Part shown: piece by piece, positions 19,118 through 29,340 of the stretch
Layout: the number at the start of each line of letters is the position of its first letter
Position numbering within the stretch: position 1 is the first letter of the stretch
Source of the DNA: Pasteurella bettyae CCUG 2042
GTDB taxonomy: Bacteria > Pseudomonadota > Gammaproteobacteria > Enterobacterales > Pasteurellaceae
NCBI RefSeq assembly: GCF_000262245.1
Contig: NZ_AJSX01000047.1
Span: 120,952-184,951 of the forward strand
DNA: 64,000 nt
Direction of reading: 5' to 3'
Notes under the pieces: generated by a model
The model's database searches: none
What the model was told of the DNA's origin: nothing
The model's input: the letters and a program-made list of their open reading frames with translations, nothing else
Position numbers and translations under genes: made by a program

Positions 19118-20824
19118 ATGTCAGTCAGTACATTTAATCGTTGTTGGTCAAAAGTGATTCTTGAGACTTTAACACGTCATGGAGTGAAACACATTTGTAT
19201 TGCTCCAGGTTCTCGCTCAACGCCTTTAACATTAGAAGCAAATCGTTTGCAAGATCAGCATCGTATCAATATTCACACACATTGGGATGAACGTGGACTG
19301 GGTTTTTTTGCTTTAGGTCTAGCAAAATCCTCGAAAATGCCAGTGGCTGTAATTGTGACTTCAGGAACTGCCGCTGCTAATCTTTATCCTGCCATTGTGG
19401 AGGCTCGTCAGACAGGAATTAATTTAATTGTTCTGACTGCAGATCGTCCAGATGAACTCATTGAATGTGGTGCAAACCAAGCTATTCTTCAAGAGAATAT
19501 GTTTGCCAATTATCCCGTAGCCAGCGTAAATTTACCCCGTCCTAGCCAGGATTATGTTGTCACTTGGTTAATTTCAACTTTAGATCATGCTTGCCATCAA
19601 CAGAAACAACAAGCTGGTGTCGTGCATATTAATGTGCCATTCGCAGAACCATTATATGATGCCAATGAAGATGAAATTGATAGTCATCCATGGTTAGCAC
19701 CAGTACAACGTTGGCTTACTCATAATAAACCTTGGGCAGAGCATCAAAGTTTACAAGAAGAAGTAGTAATGCATGAGCATTGGGATTATTGGCGTACCAA
19801 ACGAGGTGTCATTGTTGTAGGACGTTTAACTCCTGAACAAGGTATGGGTATCACCACTTGGGCAAATACCATGGGTTGGGTTGTGCTAACCGATATTCAA
19901 TCTGGTGTAGAAGCCAGTTTGCCTTATGCAGATATTTGGTTAGCCAATAAAACCGTACGTGAGAAATTATTACAAGCGGATCTTGTCTTGCAACTTGGAC
20001 ATGGTTTTATCAGTAAACGCATTAATCAATTTTTAGCTGATTTTGATGGAGAATATTGGATTGTAGATGAAAGCGTACAACGGGTTGATCCTTACCATCA
20101 TATTCATACTCGTTTTACAGCAAAAGTGCATCATTGGTTGCGTTCTCATCCGCCATTACGTCAAAAACCTTGGTTGCTAGAGCCTCTAGCATTATCAAAA
20201 TTCTGTGCAAGTTTTATTGAACAGCAAGTTGGAGGCAATTTAAATGAGGCCTCATTAGCACATCATATTGCACGAATTTTGCCTAATAATGGTGTATTGT
20301 TTTTAGGAAATAGTTTATTTGTTCGTTTAGCAGATGCTTTAGCCAAATTACCTGAGGGCTATCCTGTGGTAACAAACCGTGGTGCCAGTGGCATTGATGG
20401 TTTATTAGCAACAGCCGCAGGTGTAGGTATTGGTTCAAATCAGCCAGTCGTTGCGATGATTGGTGATGTATCCGCATTATATGATTTGAATTCCTTTGCA
20501 TTATTTAAGAATGTCACACAACCCACCATTATTTTCTTAATTAATAATAATGGCGGGGCGATCTTTGATATGTTGCCTGTAGATGCTTCAGTGAAAAGTG
20601 ATTTATATCGTATGCCACATCATACGGAATTTTCTCAAGCCGCTTCTATGTTTGATTTAAAATATGCACGTCCATATACTTGGGCTGATTTAAGTTCTGT
20701 ATTAAAACAAGCATATGCTCGCAAAGAGGCAACAGTAATTGAAATTAAAGTTGGTCCAACAGACGGTAGTAATATTTATAAACGTCTTATTGAACAAATT
20801 AGTTATGCGGTTATTGGTGCATAA
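19118..20824 (+). CDS. menD: SEPHCHC synthase
   Basis: 568-residue thiamine-diphosphate enzyme adding a succinyl semialdehyde unit from 2-oxoglutarate to isochorismate. N-terminal Pyr domain with 'CIAPGSRSTPLTLEA' and catalytic Glu in 'THWDERGLGFFALG'; central domain; C-terminal PP domain with ThDP/Mg motif 'MIGDVSALYDLNSFAL...NNNGGAIFDML' and 'NRGASGIDG'. Full length, typical of the family. Confidence 0.96.
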   Translation: MSVSTFNRCWSKVILETLTRHGVKHICIAPGSRSTPLTLEANRLQDQHRINIHTHWDERGLGFFALGLAKSSKMPVAVIVTSGTAAANLYPAIVEARQTGINLIVLTADRPDELIECGANQAILQENMFANYPVASVNLPRPSQDYVVTWLISTLDHACHQQKQQAGVVHINVPFAEPLYDANEDEIDSHPWLAPVQRWLTHNKPWAEHQSLQEEVVMHEHWDYWRTKRGVIVVGRLTPEQGMGITTWANTMGWVVLTDIQSGVEASLPYADIWLANKTVREKLLQADLVLQLGHGFISKRINQFLADFDGEYWIVDESVQRVDPYHHIHTRFTAKVHHWLRSHPPLRQKPWLLEPLALSKFCASFIEQQVGGNLNEASLAHHIARILPNNGVLFLGNSLFVRLADALAKLPEGYPVVTNRGASGIDGLLATAAGVGIGSNQPVVAMIGDVSALYDLNSFALFKNVTQPTIIFLINNNGGAIFDMLPVDASVKSDLYRMPHHTEFSQAASMFDLKYARPYTWADLSSVLKQAYARKEATVIEIKVGPTDGSNIYKRLIEQISYAVIGA

Positions 20825-20844
20825 TACTTCAATTAATAAAAAGA

Positions 20845-20872
20845 AACCTTGATGGCTGATCAAGGTTTTTTT
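20845..20872 (+). terminator. Terminator between menD and menH
   Basis: Stem AACCTTGAT (20845-20853) / ATCAAGGTT (20859-20867), five-base loop, T7 run (20866-20872). It stands directly before menH, which therefore needs read-through or its own start site. Confidence 0.85.
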
Positions 20873-20891
20873 ATAGATGGAATTTGAAACA

Positions 20892-21620
20892 ATGATGAAT
20901 ATGGTTTTTCTCCATGGTTTACTGGGTACACCGGAAGATTGGTCAAAAATTTCTGAATTGCTACCGCACTTTCATTGTATTACTTTAGATTTACCTTTCC
21001 ATGGAAGTGCTAAATTGACAGAAGTGAAGAGCTTTGATGATACTGCGAGTTATCTTTCTAAACAGATCAAAATTGCAGTAGGTCATCAACCTTATATGAT
21101 TGTTGGTTATTCATTAGGCGGACGAATTGCCCTCTATTATGCTTTACAAGCGCAATGTGCTAAGGGAAACTTGCAAGGGCTCATTTTAGAAGGGGTAAAT
21201 CTCGGTTTAACGGATGATAATGCACGCAAAGTGCGGTGGAAAAATGATAAATTTTGGGCACAACGTTTTATGGATGATCCCATAGAAAATGTACTCAATG
21301 ATTGGTATCAACAGCCTGTTTTTGCACATTTAACTGAAATGCAACGTACCGCTTTAATTGCAAAACGTGCTGCCAACTGCGGTAAAAATATTGGTAAAAT
21401 GTTGCAAGCGACATCTTTAGCAAAACAACCTTATTTAGGTGATAAGCTGCGAGAATGTGAGCTACCTGTTTATTATTTAGTTGGTGAAAAAGATCGTAAG
21501 TTCAGGGAACTGGCACGACAAGAGAAATTAAATATGATTGTGATTAATCAAGCAGGTCATAATGCTCATCTCGAAAATCCACAGGAATATGCAAAGGTGA
21601 TTGCACAATTAATCAGTTAA
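20892..21620 (+). CDS. menH: SHCHC synthase (alpha/beta hydrolase of menaquinone synthesis)
   Basis: Eliminates pyruvate from SEPHCHC. Alpha/beta-hydrolase fold: 'FLHGLLGTPEDW' oxyanion region, nucleophile elbow 'VGYSLGGRIAL', acid Asp in 'LVGEKDRKF' and catalytic His in 'NQAGHNAHLENP'. I start at ATG 20892 because GGAA (20879-20882) is then well spaced; the frame also has ATG at 20877 and 20895. About 242 residues. It carries uptake cores at 20963 and 21229. Confidence 0.92.
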   Translation: MMNMVFLHGLLGTPEDWSKISELLPHFHCITLDLPFHGSAKLTEVKSFDDTASYLSKQIKIAVGHQPYMIVGYSLGGRIALYYALQAQCAKGNLQGLILEGVNLGLTDDNARKVRWKNDKFWAQRFMDDPIENVLNDWYQQPVFAHLTEMQRTALIAKRAANCGKNIGKMLQATSLAKQPYLGDKLRECELPVYYLVGEKDRKFRELARQEKLNMIVINQAGHNAHLENPQEYAKVIAQLIS

Positions 21621-21630
21621 TATTGGCTAT

Positions 21631-21655
21631 AAAGGCGGAATTTCCGCCTTTATTA
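21631..21655. terminator. Bidirectional terminator between menH and the yedE-like gene
   Basis: Perfect stem AAAGGCGGAA (21631-21640) / TTCCGCCTTT (21642-21651) with T/A-rich flanks on both sides. Confidence 0.85.
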
Positions 21656-22720
21656 TTAAGCTTCTAATTTTTTATGAGTGAAGCCTACATATAAACAGAA
21701 AAGAAAACCTGTAATCAGAGCAGGAATAGTAAAGGCACCAATACCAGACCCTGAAGCTGCAAAGCCAAAGTTATGTGCTGTAGCAGCGCCTAATAACATA
21801 CCTAATACAAACAAGGCAGAGTCATTATCTCCTTCTCCTAAATGTACTAATTGCTTACCAGGGCAGCCACCACCTAATGAAAAACATAAACCGCATAGCA
21901 ACATGCCAAAGAAACTCCATAGATGCTGCGTATGAGTGATAGGTTGATTTTCCATACCTAAGTGAAATTGGCCTAATGCAATATTGGTAATAAAGGCAAA
22001 AATAATTAAGGAAATGACACCATTTAATAAATGAGTATCTCTAAATAAAACAAAATTACGGAATGCGCCAATAGTACAAAAATGGGATTTTTGCATTAAT
22101 ACTCCGAGAATTATCCCTGCACCTAAAGAGAGCCAGAGATTGGCATGTTGTGAGGCAGGACCTTTAGATGAGAAAAAAATTCCTAGGTTTTCTCCAAAGC
22201 TAAATTGAGTTGAGACTAAAAATAACAATAATAAAACAAAGAAAATTGGAATGAGTCCCGTTGCTTTATGTTGTTGTTCTGACCGACCTAGTGAGAATCC
22301 TCTTTTTACAAAGAAAATACCCCCTAAGACCCCGACAAATAAACCAATAATTCCAGCGATTGCAGTTAAATCGCCACCACCTAAACGTAAATAAGCACGC
22401 CATGGGCAACCTAAGAAGGTTAAGGCACCAATCATCGCAAAGAAACCAAGCACAATACGTGTGATGGGGGAGGAACCGCCTTGTGGACGATATTCTTTAG
22501 ATAATAAAGCGCTTGCTAAAGCACCAAGCACTAAGCCAATTAATTCAGGACGAATATATTGAAGTGGAGCGGCTCGATGCAGACCTAGTCCGCCTGCAGT
22601 ATCTCGAATGAAACAAGCAGCACAGAATCCCATATTGCCAGGATTGCCATAATAGGTTAGAAGTGGAGCAATGATACCAAGTGCAGCACCTGCAACCACA
22701 GGCCAAGTAATTAATTTCAT
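21656..22720 (-). CDS. yedE: YedE-type membrane transporter (putative selenium/thio-compound uptake)
   Basis: 354 residues, about ten membrane segments, two repeats of the sulf_transp (YeeE/YedE) type. Conserved membrane cysteines are visible in 'GFCAACFIRD', 'TFLGCPWRAYLRLGGGD', 'KSHFCTIGAFRN' and 'GGGCPGKQLVHLGEGD'. The last two motifs mark the YedE branch linked to selenium metabolism in genome surveys. Its usual partner yedF (TusA-like) is not adjacent here. The substrate is inferred from family only. Confidence 0.85.
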   Translation of the reverse strand: MKLITWPVVAGAALGIIAPLLTYYGNPGNMGFCAACFIRDTAGGLGLHRAAPLQYIRPELIGLVLGALASALLSKEYRPQGGSSPITRIVLGFFAMIGALTFLGCPWRAYLRLGGGDLTAIAGIIGLFVGVLGGIFFVKRGFSLGRSEQQHKATGLIPIFFVLLLLFLVSTQFSFGENLGIFFSSKGPASQHANLWLSLGAGIILGVLMQKSHFCTIGAFRNFVLFRDTHLLNGVISLIIFAFITNIALGQFHLGMENQPITHTQHLWSFFGMLLCGLCFSLGGGCPGKQLVHLGEGDNDSALFVLGMLLGAATAHNFGFAASGSGIGAFTIPALITGFLFCLYVGFTHKKLEA

Positions 22721-22924
22721 AATAAGACCTTTGTGATATCAGTAAGTTATAGAATTGAATTGTGATGATTATTCGAAAATAATCACACATATTATAAAAC
22801 TTAGTAATTTTTGTTCATTTAAATTATTTATAATTTGTGATCAATATTGGATTTTTTATGAATTTCCTAAATATTTCCGCTATAATGACCGCACTTTTTA
22901 TTAACTTATAGACAGGGACTCATA

Positions 22925-23782
22925 ATGTTATACCCAAGCGAAGAATTTCTTTATGCACCAGTTGAATGGGTTGACCATAGCGAAGGTTATACCGATATTC
23001 GTTATCATAAATCAAAAGATGGTATTGCAAAAATTACTATTAACCGTCCAGAAGTACGTAATGCTTTCCGTCCACAAACAGTAAAAGAAATGATCCACGC
23101 ATTTTCAGATGCTCGTTTTGATGAAAAAATTGGTGTTATCGTATTAACCGGCGAAGGTGAATATGCATTTTGTGCTGGTGGTGACCAAAAAATTCGTGGT
23201 GACTACGGTGGTTATAAGGATGAAAGTGGTGTCCATCATTTAAATGTATTAGACTTCCAACGTGATATCCGTACTTGTCCAAAACCCGTTGTGGCAATGG
23301 TTGCTGGTTATGCTGTAGGCGGTGGACATGTGTTGCATATGATATGTGACTTAACTATCGCAGCGGATAACGCAAAATTTGGTCAAACAGGACCTAAAGT
23401 TGGTTCATTTGATGGTGGCTGGGGTGCAAGTTACATGGCACGTATTGTCGGTCAGAAAAAAGCACGTGAAATTTGGTTCTTATGCCGTATGTATGATGCT
23501 CAAGAAGCATTAGATATGGGCTTAGTCAATACCGTTGTGCCTTATGCAGATCTTGAAAAAGAAACTGTACGTTGGTGTCGTGAAATGTTACAAAACAGTC
23601 CAATCGCATTGCGTTGCTTAAAAGCTGCATTAAATGCGGATTGTGATGGTCAAGCAGGTCTTCAAGAATTAGCAGGTAACGCAACCATGTTGTTCTATAT
23701 GACAGAAGAAGGTCAAGAAGGTCGTAATGCGTTTAATCAAAAACGTGAGCCAGATTTTAGTAAATTCAAACGCAACCCTTAA
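22925..23782 (+). CDS. menB: 1,4-dihydroxy-2-naphthoyl-CoA synthase
   Basis: 285-residue crotonase-fold enzyme cyclising succinylbenzoyl-CoA. Motifs '[18 protein letters not shown]', '[15 protein letters not shown]', oxyanion-hole glycines '[21 protein letters not shown]' and '[23 protein letters not shown]' match MenB. A TATAAT (22881-22886) overlaps the start of a reverse uptake core (22888-22896) upstream. Followed by menC after a paired-uptake-sequence hairpin. Confidence 0.97.
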   Translation: MLYPSEEFLYAPVEWVDHSEGYTDIRYHKSKDGIAKITINRPEVRNAFRPQTVKEMIHAFSDARFDEKIGVIVLTGEGEYAFCAGGDQKIRGDYGGYKDESGVHHLNVLDFQRDIRTCPKPVVAMVAGYAVGGGHVLHMICDLTIAADNAKFGQTGPKVGSFDGGWGASYMARIVGQKKAREIWFLCRMYDAQEALDMGLVNTVVPYADLEKETVRWCREMLQNSPIALRCLKAALNADCDGQAGLQELAGNATMLFYMTEEGQEGRNAFNQKREPDFSKFKRNP

Positions 23783-23795
23783 TCAGTTCTAATCT

Positions 23796-23836
23796 AAGTG
23801 CGGTAGATTTTTAAGAAATTTTGACCGCACTTTTCC
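23796..23836. terminator. Paired inverted uptake sequences forming a hairpin between menB and menC
   Basis: AAGTGCGGT (23796-23804) faces ACCGCACTT (23824-23832), followed by T4. Such head-to-head uptake pairs are known to double as intrinsic terminators in Haemophilus. Here it would attenuate rather than abolish menC expression. Confidence 0.8.
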
Positions 23837-23857
23837 TATTTATCTTTAGGAGTCGTG

Positions 23858-24853
23858 ATGACAAGTCGAGAATATCATTTATATAAATACTCAATTCCTG
23901 TAGATAGCAAATTGATTTTACGTAATCGTTTTTTAAAACAACGTGAAGGCTTATTAGTACAAATTAAATGTAAAGACAATGAAGGTTGGGGGGAAATAGC
24001 TCCTTTACCTGAATATAGTGAAGAAACCTTAGAACAAGCACAAACACAGACTATTCAGTGGTTAAAAGATTGGAATGCAGCTCGTAGTCGTGATGAAAAA
24101 CTTTCCTTTGAGGGCTTGTATCCTTCGGTTGCATTTGGTTTAAGCTGTGCGTTAGCAGAGATGAAAGGTCGTATAAATGAAGCAGGCAATTATCAGGCTG
24201 CACCTTTATGTTATGGTGATCCTGATGAATTATATGAGCCTTTAGATAATATGAAAGGTCAGAAAGTTGCAAAGATAAAAGTGGGAATGTATGAAGCAAA
24301 TCGAGATGGTTTAATTGCCGATATGTTACTTGAAGCAATTCCCGATCTTTATCTGCGTCTAGATGCTAATCGTAGCTGGACACCTACAAAAGCACAAATG
24401 TTTGCTAAATATGTCAAACCAGAACATCGAGCCCGTATTCAATTTTTAGAAGAACCTTGCAAAACCCGTGATGAAAGTCGTCAATTTGCTGCGGAAACAG
24501 GTATCGCAATTGCTTGGGATGAATCTGTCCGTGAGCCAGGTTTTGAGGTGGTAGCGGAACCTAATGTGAGTGCCATTGTGATTAAGCCTACATTAGTAGG
24601 CTCATTAGAATATTGCGTTTCCTTAATTGAAAAAGCACATAACTTGGGTATGCAAGCGGTAATTAGTTCGTCAATAGAAAGTAGTTTTGGTTTATCGCAA
24701 TTGGCACGTATTGCTCAACAATATACGCCAGATACTACACCAGGTCTGGATACCTTAGATTTAATGGAATACCAAGTAGTAAGAGCTTGGCCAAATTCTG
24801 CTTTGCCGTTAATTGATTTTAATTCTGAATTTATTACGGAAATAAAAGTTTAA
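23858..24853 (+). CDS. menC: o-Succinylbenzoate synthase
   Basis: 331-residue enolase-superfamily enzyme dehydrating SHCHC. Catalytic lysine pair region '[10 protein letters not shown]', metal ligands in '[10 protein letters not shown]', 'FLEEPCKT' and 'AWDESVREP', and the second catalytic Lys in '[10 protein letters not shown]'. ATG 23858 is five bases after AGGAG (23848-23852); the GTG at 23855 is too close. Completes the menF-D-H, B-C set in this window (menE and menA are not here). Confidence 0.95.
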   Translation: MTSREYHLYKYSIPVDSKLILRNRFLKQREGLLVQIKCKDNEGWGEIAPLPEYSEETLEQAQTQTIQWLKDWNAARSRDEKLSFEGLYPSVAFGLSCALAEMKGRINEAGNYQAAPLCYGDPDELYEPLDNMKGQKVAKIKVGMYEANRDGLIADMLLEAIPDLYLRLDANRSWTPTKAQMFAKYVKPEHRARIQFLEEPCKTRDESRQFAAETGIAIAWDESVREPGFEVVAEPNVSAIVIKPTLVGSLEYCVSLIEKAHNLGMQAVISSSIESSFGLSQLARIAQQYTPDTTPGLDTLDLMEYQVVRAWPNSALPLIDFNSEFITEIKV

Positions 24854-24931
24854 TTAAACTCAAACTGCAATATATATTGATTATTTTCTTTAATTTATTT
24901 AGAAATTAGTAAAGGTTTGACCACATAGGCA

Positions 24932-24959
24932 CTGCAAATTATCAAAAAAACGTTATAAT
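24932..24959 (+). promoter_or_regulatory. Probable aroQ promoter
   Basis: CTGCAA (24932-24937), 16-base spacer, perfect TATAAT (24954-24959), 30 bp before aroQ. Confidence 0.5.
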
Positions 24960-24989
24960 GCATCGCCTTTAATTAAAAAAGGAATAAAT

Positions 24990-25436
24990 ATGTCGCAAAC
25001 TTCTCGAATTTTGCTGTTAAATGGTCCTAACTTAAATATGTTAGGGGTGAGAGAGCCAACACATTATGGTTCATTATCATTAGCCGCAATTGAAGCTAAA
25101 GTCCGAGTTTTAGCAGAAAAATATCAAGTTTCAGTAGAATGTTTTCAAACGAATAGTGAAGAAAAGTTAATTAATAAAATCCATGAAAGTTTTAAACAAG
25201 TCGATTTTATTATTATTAACCCAGCGGCATTTACGCATACTAGTGTAGCATTAAGAGACGCATTATTGGCAATATCTATTCCTTTTGTAGAAGTTCACTT
25301 ATCTAATATTCATAAACGTGAACCTTTTCGCCATCATTCTTATTTAAGTGATGTTGCAGAAGGCGTTATTTGTGGATTAGGAGCAAAAGGTTATGAATGT
25401 GCTTTTGAATTTGCAATAGAATATTTAGCAAAATAA
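24990..25436 (+). CDS. aroQ: Type II 3-dehydroquinate dehydratase
   Basis: 148-residue dodecamer-forming enzyme of the shikimate pathway. '[21 protein letters not shown]' carries the catalytic Tyr/Arg region and '[19 protein letters not shown]' the catalytic His. It lies directly upstream of accB as in other gammaproteobacteria. Confidence 0.96.
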   Translation: MSQTSRILLLNGPNLNMLGVREPTHYGSLSLAAIEAKVRVLAEKYQVSVECFQTNSEEKLINKIHESFKQVDFIIINPAAFTHTSVALRDALLAISIPFVEVHLSNIHKREPFRHHSYLSDVAEGVICGLGAKGYECAFEFAIEYLAK

Positions 25437-25588
25437 GCATAATTTCACGTATAATCGCAGAAATTTATCGCAAAATGGTTAGATTTCAGGTACTCTTTCA
25501 TAGAGTGATTATTTTACACAACTGCATTTGAGAAGATGATTCTAGGTGTGGCTGTTATTTTATTTTATTAACACACGGATCAAATATT

Positions 25589-26053
25589 ATGGCAATGGAT
25601 ATTCGTAAAATCAAAAAGCTTATTGAGTTAGTTGAAGAATCAGGCATTATGGAATTAGAAATCTCTGAAGGAGAAGAATCAGTTCGTATTAGCCGTGGTT
25701 CAGCACCAAGTTCAGTGCAATATACTTTACCTGCGACAACACCAGCTCCAGTTGTTGCCCCTGTTGCTCAAGCTCCAGTGATGGCAGTTGTTGCACCAAC
25801 AGTTGCAGAAGAGTTATCAGGTCATGTGATTCGTTCACCAATGGTAGGAACTTTCTATCGTAGCCCAAGTCCTGAAGCAAAAGTGTTTGTGGAAGTTGGT
25901 CAGGCTGTGAAAGTTGGCGATGCATTATGCATTGTCGAAGCAATGAAAATGATGAATCGAATTGAGGCTGATAAAGCGGGTATAGTTAAAACCATTCTTG
26001 TTAATGACGGTGATGCTGTTGAGTTTGATGAACCGTTAATTATTATCGAATAG
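25589..26053 (+). CDS. accB: Biotin carboxyl carrier protein of acetyl-CoA carboxylase
   Basis: 154 residues. N-terminal helix '[17 protein letters not shown]', a Pro/Ala/Val linker (about 45-75), and a biotinyl domain with the biotinylated lysine in '[16 protein letters not shown]'. It carries CO2 from AccC to the transcarboxylase for fatty acid synthesis. I keep ATG 25589; the family often begins at the next in-frame ATG (25595). It has a 152-nt leader after aroQ. Confidence 0.96.
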   Translation: MAMDIRKIKKLIELVEESGIMELEISEGEESVRISRGSAPSSVQYTLPATTPAPVVAPVAQAPVMAVVAPTVAEELSGHVIRSPMVGTFYRSPSPEAKVFVEVGQAVKVGDALCIVEAMKMMNRIEADKAGIVKTILVNDGDAVEFDEPLIIIE

Positions 26054-26060
26054 TTTAAAG

Positions 26061-26112
26061 GTGGGCTAATTAGCCCACTCAATTTATATTTTTATGATGG
26101 GTTTCCATCATA
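26061..26112 (+). other. Two adjacent hairpins between accB and accC
   Basis: Perfect palindrome GTGGGCTAATTAGCCCAC (26061-26078), then TATGATGG / CCATCATA (26093-26100 / 26105-26112). Neither is followed by a clean T run, so they are more likely mRNA stability or processing elements that tune the accB:accC ratio. Confidence 0.55.
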
Positions 26113-26133
26113 CCAATTAAAAACGGAATTCTT

Positions 26134-27480
26134 ATGTTAGAAAAAGTTGTAATTGCCAATCGCGGTGAAATCGCATTACGTATTCTACGCGCTTGTAAAG
26201 AACTAGGCATTAAAACTGTTGCTGTTCACTCAACGGCTGACCGAGATCTTAAACATGTATTATTAGCAGATGAAACAGTCTGTATTGGGCCAGCACCTTC
26301 AACAAAAAGTTATCTAAATGTGCCTGCTATTATTGCAGCAGCAGAAGTGACTGGTGCAGATGCCGTTCATCCTGGGTATGGATTTTTGTCTGAAAATGCT
26401 GATTTTGCAGAACAGGTTGAACGTTCAGGTTTTATTTTTATTGGTCCTACTGCAGATGTTATCCGTTTAATGGGAGATAAAGTTTCTGCGATTAATGCCA
26501 TGAAGAAAGCTGGTGTACCTTGTGTACCAGGTTCTGATGGTCCATTAAGTAGCGATATGGTGAAAAATAAACAAATTGCTAACCGTATCGGTTATCCAGT
26601 GATTATTAAAGCTTCGGGTGGCGGTGGCGGCCGTGGTATGCGTGTTGTGCGTAGTGATGAGGCTCTTGAAGAATCTATTGCTATGACCAAAGCAGAAGCT
26701 AAAGCTGCATTTAATAATGATATGGTTTATATGGAAAAGTATTTAGAAAATCCTCGCCATGTAGAAATTCAAGTAATTGCAGATACTCACGGACATGCGG
26801 TTTATCTTGCAGAACGAGATTGTTCAATGCAACGTCGTCATCAAAAAGTATTAGAAGAAGCACCCGCTCCAGGCATTACTGAAGAAATTCGTCGTGATAT
26901 TGGTTCTCGCTGTGCTAAAGCTTGTATCGAAATTGGTTATCGTGGAGCGGGTACATTCGAATTTTTATATGAAGATGGTAAATTCTACTTCATTGAAATG
27001 AATACTCGTGTACAAGTAGAGCATCCTGTTACAGAAATGATTACAGGAGTAGATATTGTCAAAGAACAATTACGTATTGCCGCAGGTTTACCACTTTCTG
27101 TGACACAAAATGATATTAAAGTGCATGGACATGCTATTGAGTGCCGTATTAATGCGGAAGATCCTAAAACCTTTTTACCTTCACCTGGCAAAATCGTACA
27201 TTTACATTCACCAGGTGGTTTAGGGGTACGTTGGGATTCTCATGTGTATGCTGGATATAGTGTGCCACCACATTATGATTCCATGATTGCTAAACTTATT
27301 GTCCATGCAGATAGCCGTGAAGGTGCTATTCGTCGCATGCAAAATGCTTTATCTGAAACTATCATTGATGGTATTAAAACCAATATTCCACTACAGCATT
27401 TAATTTTAGATGATGAAAATTTCCAAAAAGGTGGTACGAATATTCATTATCTTGAGAAAAAATTAGGTATGGCTGAATAA
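26134..27480 (+). CDS. accC: Biotin carboxylase subunit of acetyl-CoA carboxylase
   Basis: 448-residue ATP-grasp enzyme. N-terminal '[22 protein letters not shown]', glycine-rich ATP lid '[16 protein letters not shown]', catalytic '[17 protein letters not shown]', '[14 protein letters not shown]' and '[14 protein letters not shown]' are intact. It carboxylates the biotin on AccB. In operon with accB. Confidence 0.98.
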   Translation: MLEKVVIANRGEIALRILRACKELGIKTVAVHSTADRDLKHVLLADETVCIGPAPSTKSYLNVPAIIAAAEVTGADAVHPGYGFLSENADFAEQVERSGFIFIGPTADVIRLMGDKVSAINAMKKAGVPCVPGSDGPLSSDMVKNKQIANRIGYPVIIKASGGGGGRGMRVVRSDEALEESIAMTKAEAKAAFNNDMVYMEKYLENPRHVEIQVIADTHGHAVYLAERDCSMQRRHQKVLEEAPAPGITEEIRRDIGSRCAKACIEIGYRGAGTFEFLYEDGKFYFIEMNTRVQVEHPVTEMITGVDIVKEQLRIAAGLPLSVTQNDIKVHGHAIECRINAEDPKTFLPSPGKIVHLHSPGGLGVRWDSHVYAGYSVPPHYDSMIAKLIVHADSREGAIRRMQNALSETIIDGIKTNIPLQHLILDDENFQKGGTNIHYLEKKLGMAE

Positions 27481-27482
27481 AT

Positions 27483-27512
27483 AAAAAGTGGATTTTATAT
27501 CCACTTTTTTTA
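27483..27512 (+). terminator. Terminator after accC
   Basis: Stem AAAAAGTGGAT (27483-27493) / ATCCACTTTTT (27499-27509), five-base loop, T run. Confidence 0.9.
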
Positions 27513-27568
27513 CAATTATCCTTTCTCCATTATTCTATTAATTTTATTGATTTTATGTAAGGATCATA

Positions 27569-27847
27569 ATGAATATTCAACAACGTTATCGACAAGCAGC
27601 GAAAGAAGCTCGCTGGGCGTTAGCGCTCACAATTTTATATGTGATAGGTTGGTGTCTATGTGCCTATTTGCCTAAAGGTACAATGGGCCCTATTGGCTTT
27701 CCATTATGGTTTGAACTATCTTGTATTTATTTACCAATTCTGTTTTTGATTATTGCTTATTGGGTAGTTCAGATTGTTTATCAAGAGATTGATTTAGAAA
27801 CTAACAGCTCGTTGGAAGATAAAAATAAAGGGGAAATACCAAGATGA
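27569..27847 (+). CDS. yhdT: YhdT-family small membrane protein
   Basis: 92 residues with two hydrophobic segments (about 15-33 and 45-68) and a polar tail; DUF997 family. The gene always or nearly always precedes panF, and here the stop overlaps the panF start (ATGA). A helper role in PanF function is plausible but unproven. Confidence 0.88.
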   Translation: MNIQQRYRQAAKEARWALALTILYVIGWCLCAYLPKGTMGPIGFPLWFELSCIYLPILFLIIAYWVVQIVYQEIDLETNSSLEDKNKGEIPR

Positions 27848-29268
27848 ATCTAGGAATTGTTTTACCTCTTGTTATTTATCTCGCATTTGTTTTCGGTGCT
27901 GCAATTTATGCTTATGTAAAACGTCAGCGGGGGGATTTTCTTACAGAATATTATGTGGGTAATCGTTCGATGACAGGTTTTGTTTTAGCGATGACAACCG
28001 CTTCAACTTATGCTAGTGCAAGTTCTTTTGTTGGAGGTCCAGGGGCAGCTTATAAATATGGTTTAGGCTGGGTATTGTTATCCATGATTCAAGTACCTGC
28101 TGTTTGGCTAGCATTAGGAGCATTAGGTAAAAAGTTTGCCATGTTATCTCGAGAAACTAATGCACTAACGATTAATGATTTATTACTCTATCGTTACAAA
28201 AATAAATATTTAGTATGGATTTCAAGTATTTCCTTATTAATCGCATTCTTTGCTGCCATGACTACCCAATTTATAGGTGGTGGGCGTTTATTAGAAACCA
28301 CTATTGGTATTGATTATACGCAGTCGTTACTGATTTTCGCAATTACCGTTGGGCTTTATACATTTATTGGCGGTTTTCGTGCCGTTGTATTGACAGATAC
28401 TATTCAAGGAACGGTCATGATCCTTGGTACTATTATTTTGCTTGTTGCAGTTATTTATGCTGCGGGGGGAACAGAGTTAGCGATTGCAAAATTGACCGAA
28501 ATTGACCCGCACTTAGTCTCTCCTTACGGTCCAAATGATATGTTAGATTTTCAATTTATGACATCATTTTGGGTATTAGTCTGTTTTGGTGTAGTCGGTT
28601 TACCACATACCGCAGTACGTTGTATGGCTTTTAAAGATAGTAAGGCTTTGCATAATGGTATGCTTATCGGTACGGTAATCCTTTCTATTATTATGTTTGG
28701 CATGCATTTATCAGGTGCTTTAGGTCGAGCGGTTATTTCCGATTTGACGATTCCAGATCAAGTCATTCCAACACTGATGATAAAAGTCTTACCTCCCATT
28801 GTGGCAGGAATCTTTTTAGCAGCTCCAATGTCTGCAATTATGTCAACTATTGATGCTCAATTAATTCAATCATCAGCTATTTTTGTAAAAGATATTTTTC
28901 TTGCAGCTAAACCAGAAAAAGCACAGAATCAGCGCTTGATCACTTATATTTCTTCAGCGATTACCTTGGTTCTTACAATAGTTTTAGTATTTTTAGCACT
29001 TAATCCCCCAGATATGATCATTTGGTTAAATTTATTTGCTTTTGGTGGGCTAGAGGCAACTTTCTTGTGGGTGATTGTATTAGGGATCTATTGGGAAAAA
29101 GCTAATGCCTATGGTGCGATAGCTTCTATGCTTATCGGATTAGGCAGTTATATTTATTTAACTATTAGTAAAATTAAATTATTTGATTTTCATGCAATTG
29201 TACCTGCCTTAATATTAGGATTAGTCGCTTTTTTAATAGCGAATAAAATAGGTGAAAAAAAAGATTAA
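27844..29268 (+). CDS. panF: Sodium/pantothenate symporter
   Basis: 474-residue SSS-family transporter, about 13 membrane segments. Family signatures are 'GNRSMTGFVLAMTTASTYASASSFVGGPGAAYKYGLGWVLL' early and 'PMSAIMSTIDAQLIQSS' late. It imports pantothenate with Na+. Four-base overlap with yhdT implies translational coupling. Gene order accBC-yhdT-panF-prmA is conserved in enterobacteria and Pasteurellaceae. Confidence 0.95.
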   Translation: MNLGIVLPLVIYLAFVFGAAIYAYVKRQRGDFLTEYYVGNRSMTGFVLAMTTASTYASASSFVGGPGAAYKYGLGWVLLSMIQVPAVWLALGALGKKFAMLSRETNALTINDLLLYRYKNKYLVWISSISLLIAFFAAMTTQFIGGGRLLETTIGIDYTQSLLIFAITVGLYTFIGGFRAVVLTDTIQGTVMILGTIILLVAVIYAAGGTELAIAKLTEIDPHLVSPYGPNDMLDFQFMTSFWVLVCFGVVGLPHTAVRCMAFKDSKALHNGMLIGTVILSIIMFGMHLSGALGRAVISDLTIPDQVIPTLMIKVLPPIVAGIFLAAPMSAIMSTIDAQLIQSSAIFVKDIFLAAKPEKAQNQRLITYISSAITLVLTIVLVFLALNPPDMIIWLNLFAFGGLEATFLWVIVLGIYWEKANAYGAIASMLIGLGSYIYLTISKIKLFDFHAIVPALILGLVAFLIANKIGEKKD

Positions 29269-29340
29269 ATCTCATTTAAATTTGAGTAAATGGTTGAGAA
29301 GTTATTAATACCATTATTTTATAACAAGTAAGGAAAGAAT

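Noticed and set aside
27931..28462. Two six-G tracts inside panF as possible phase-variation tracts
   Set aside because: Six bases is short for slippage in Haemophilus, and the reading frame is intact with a housekeeping function.
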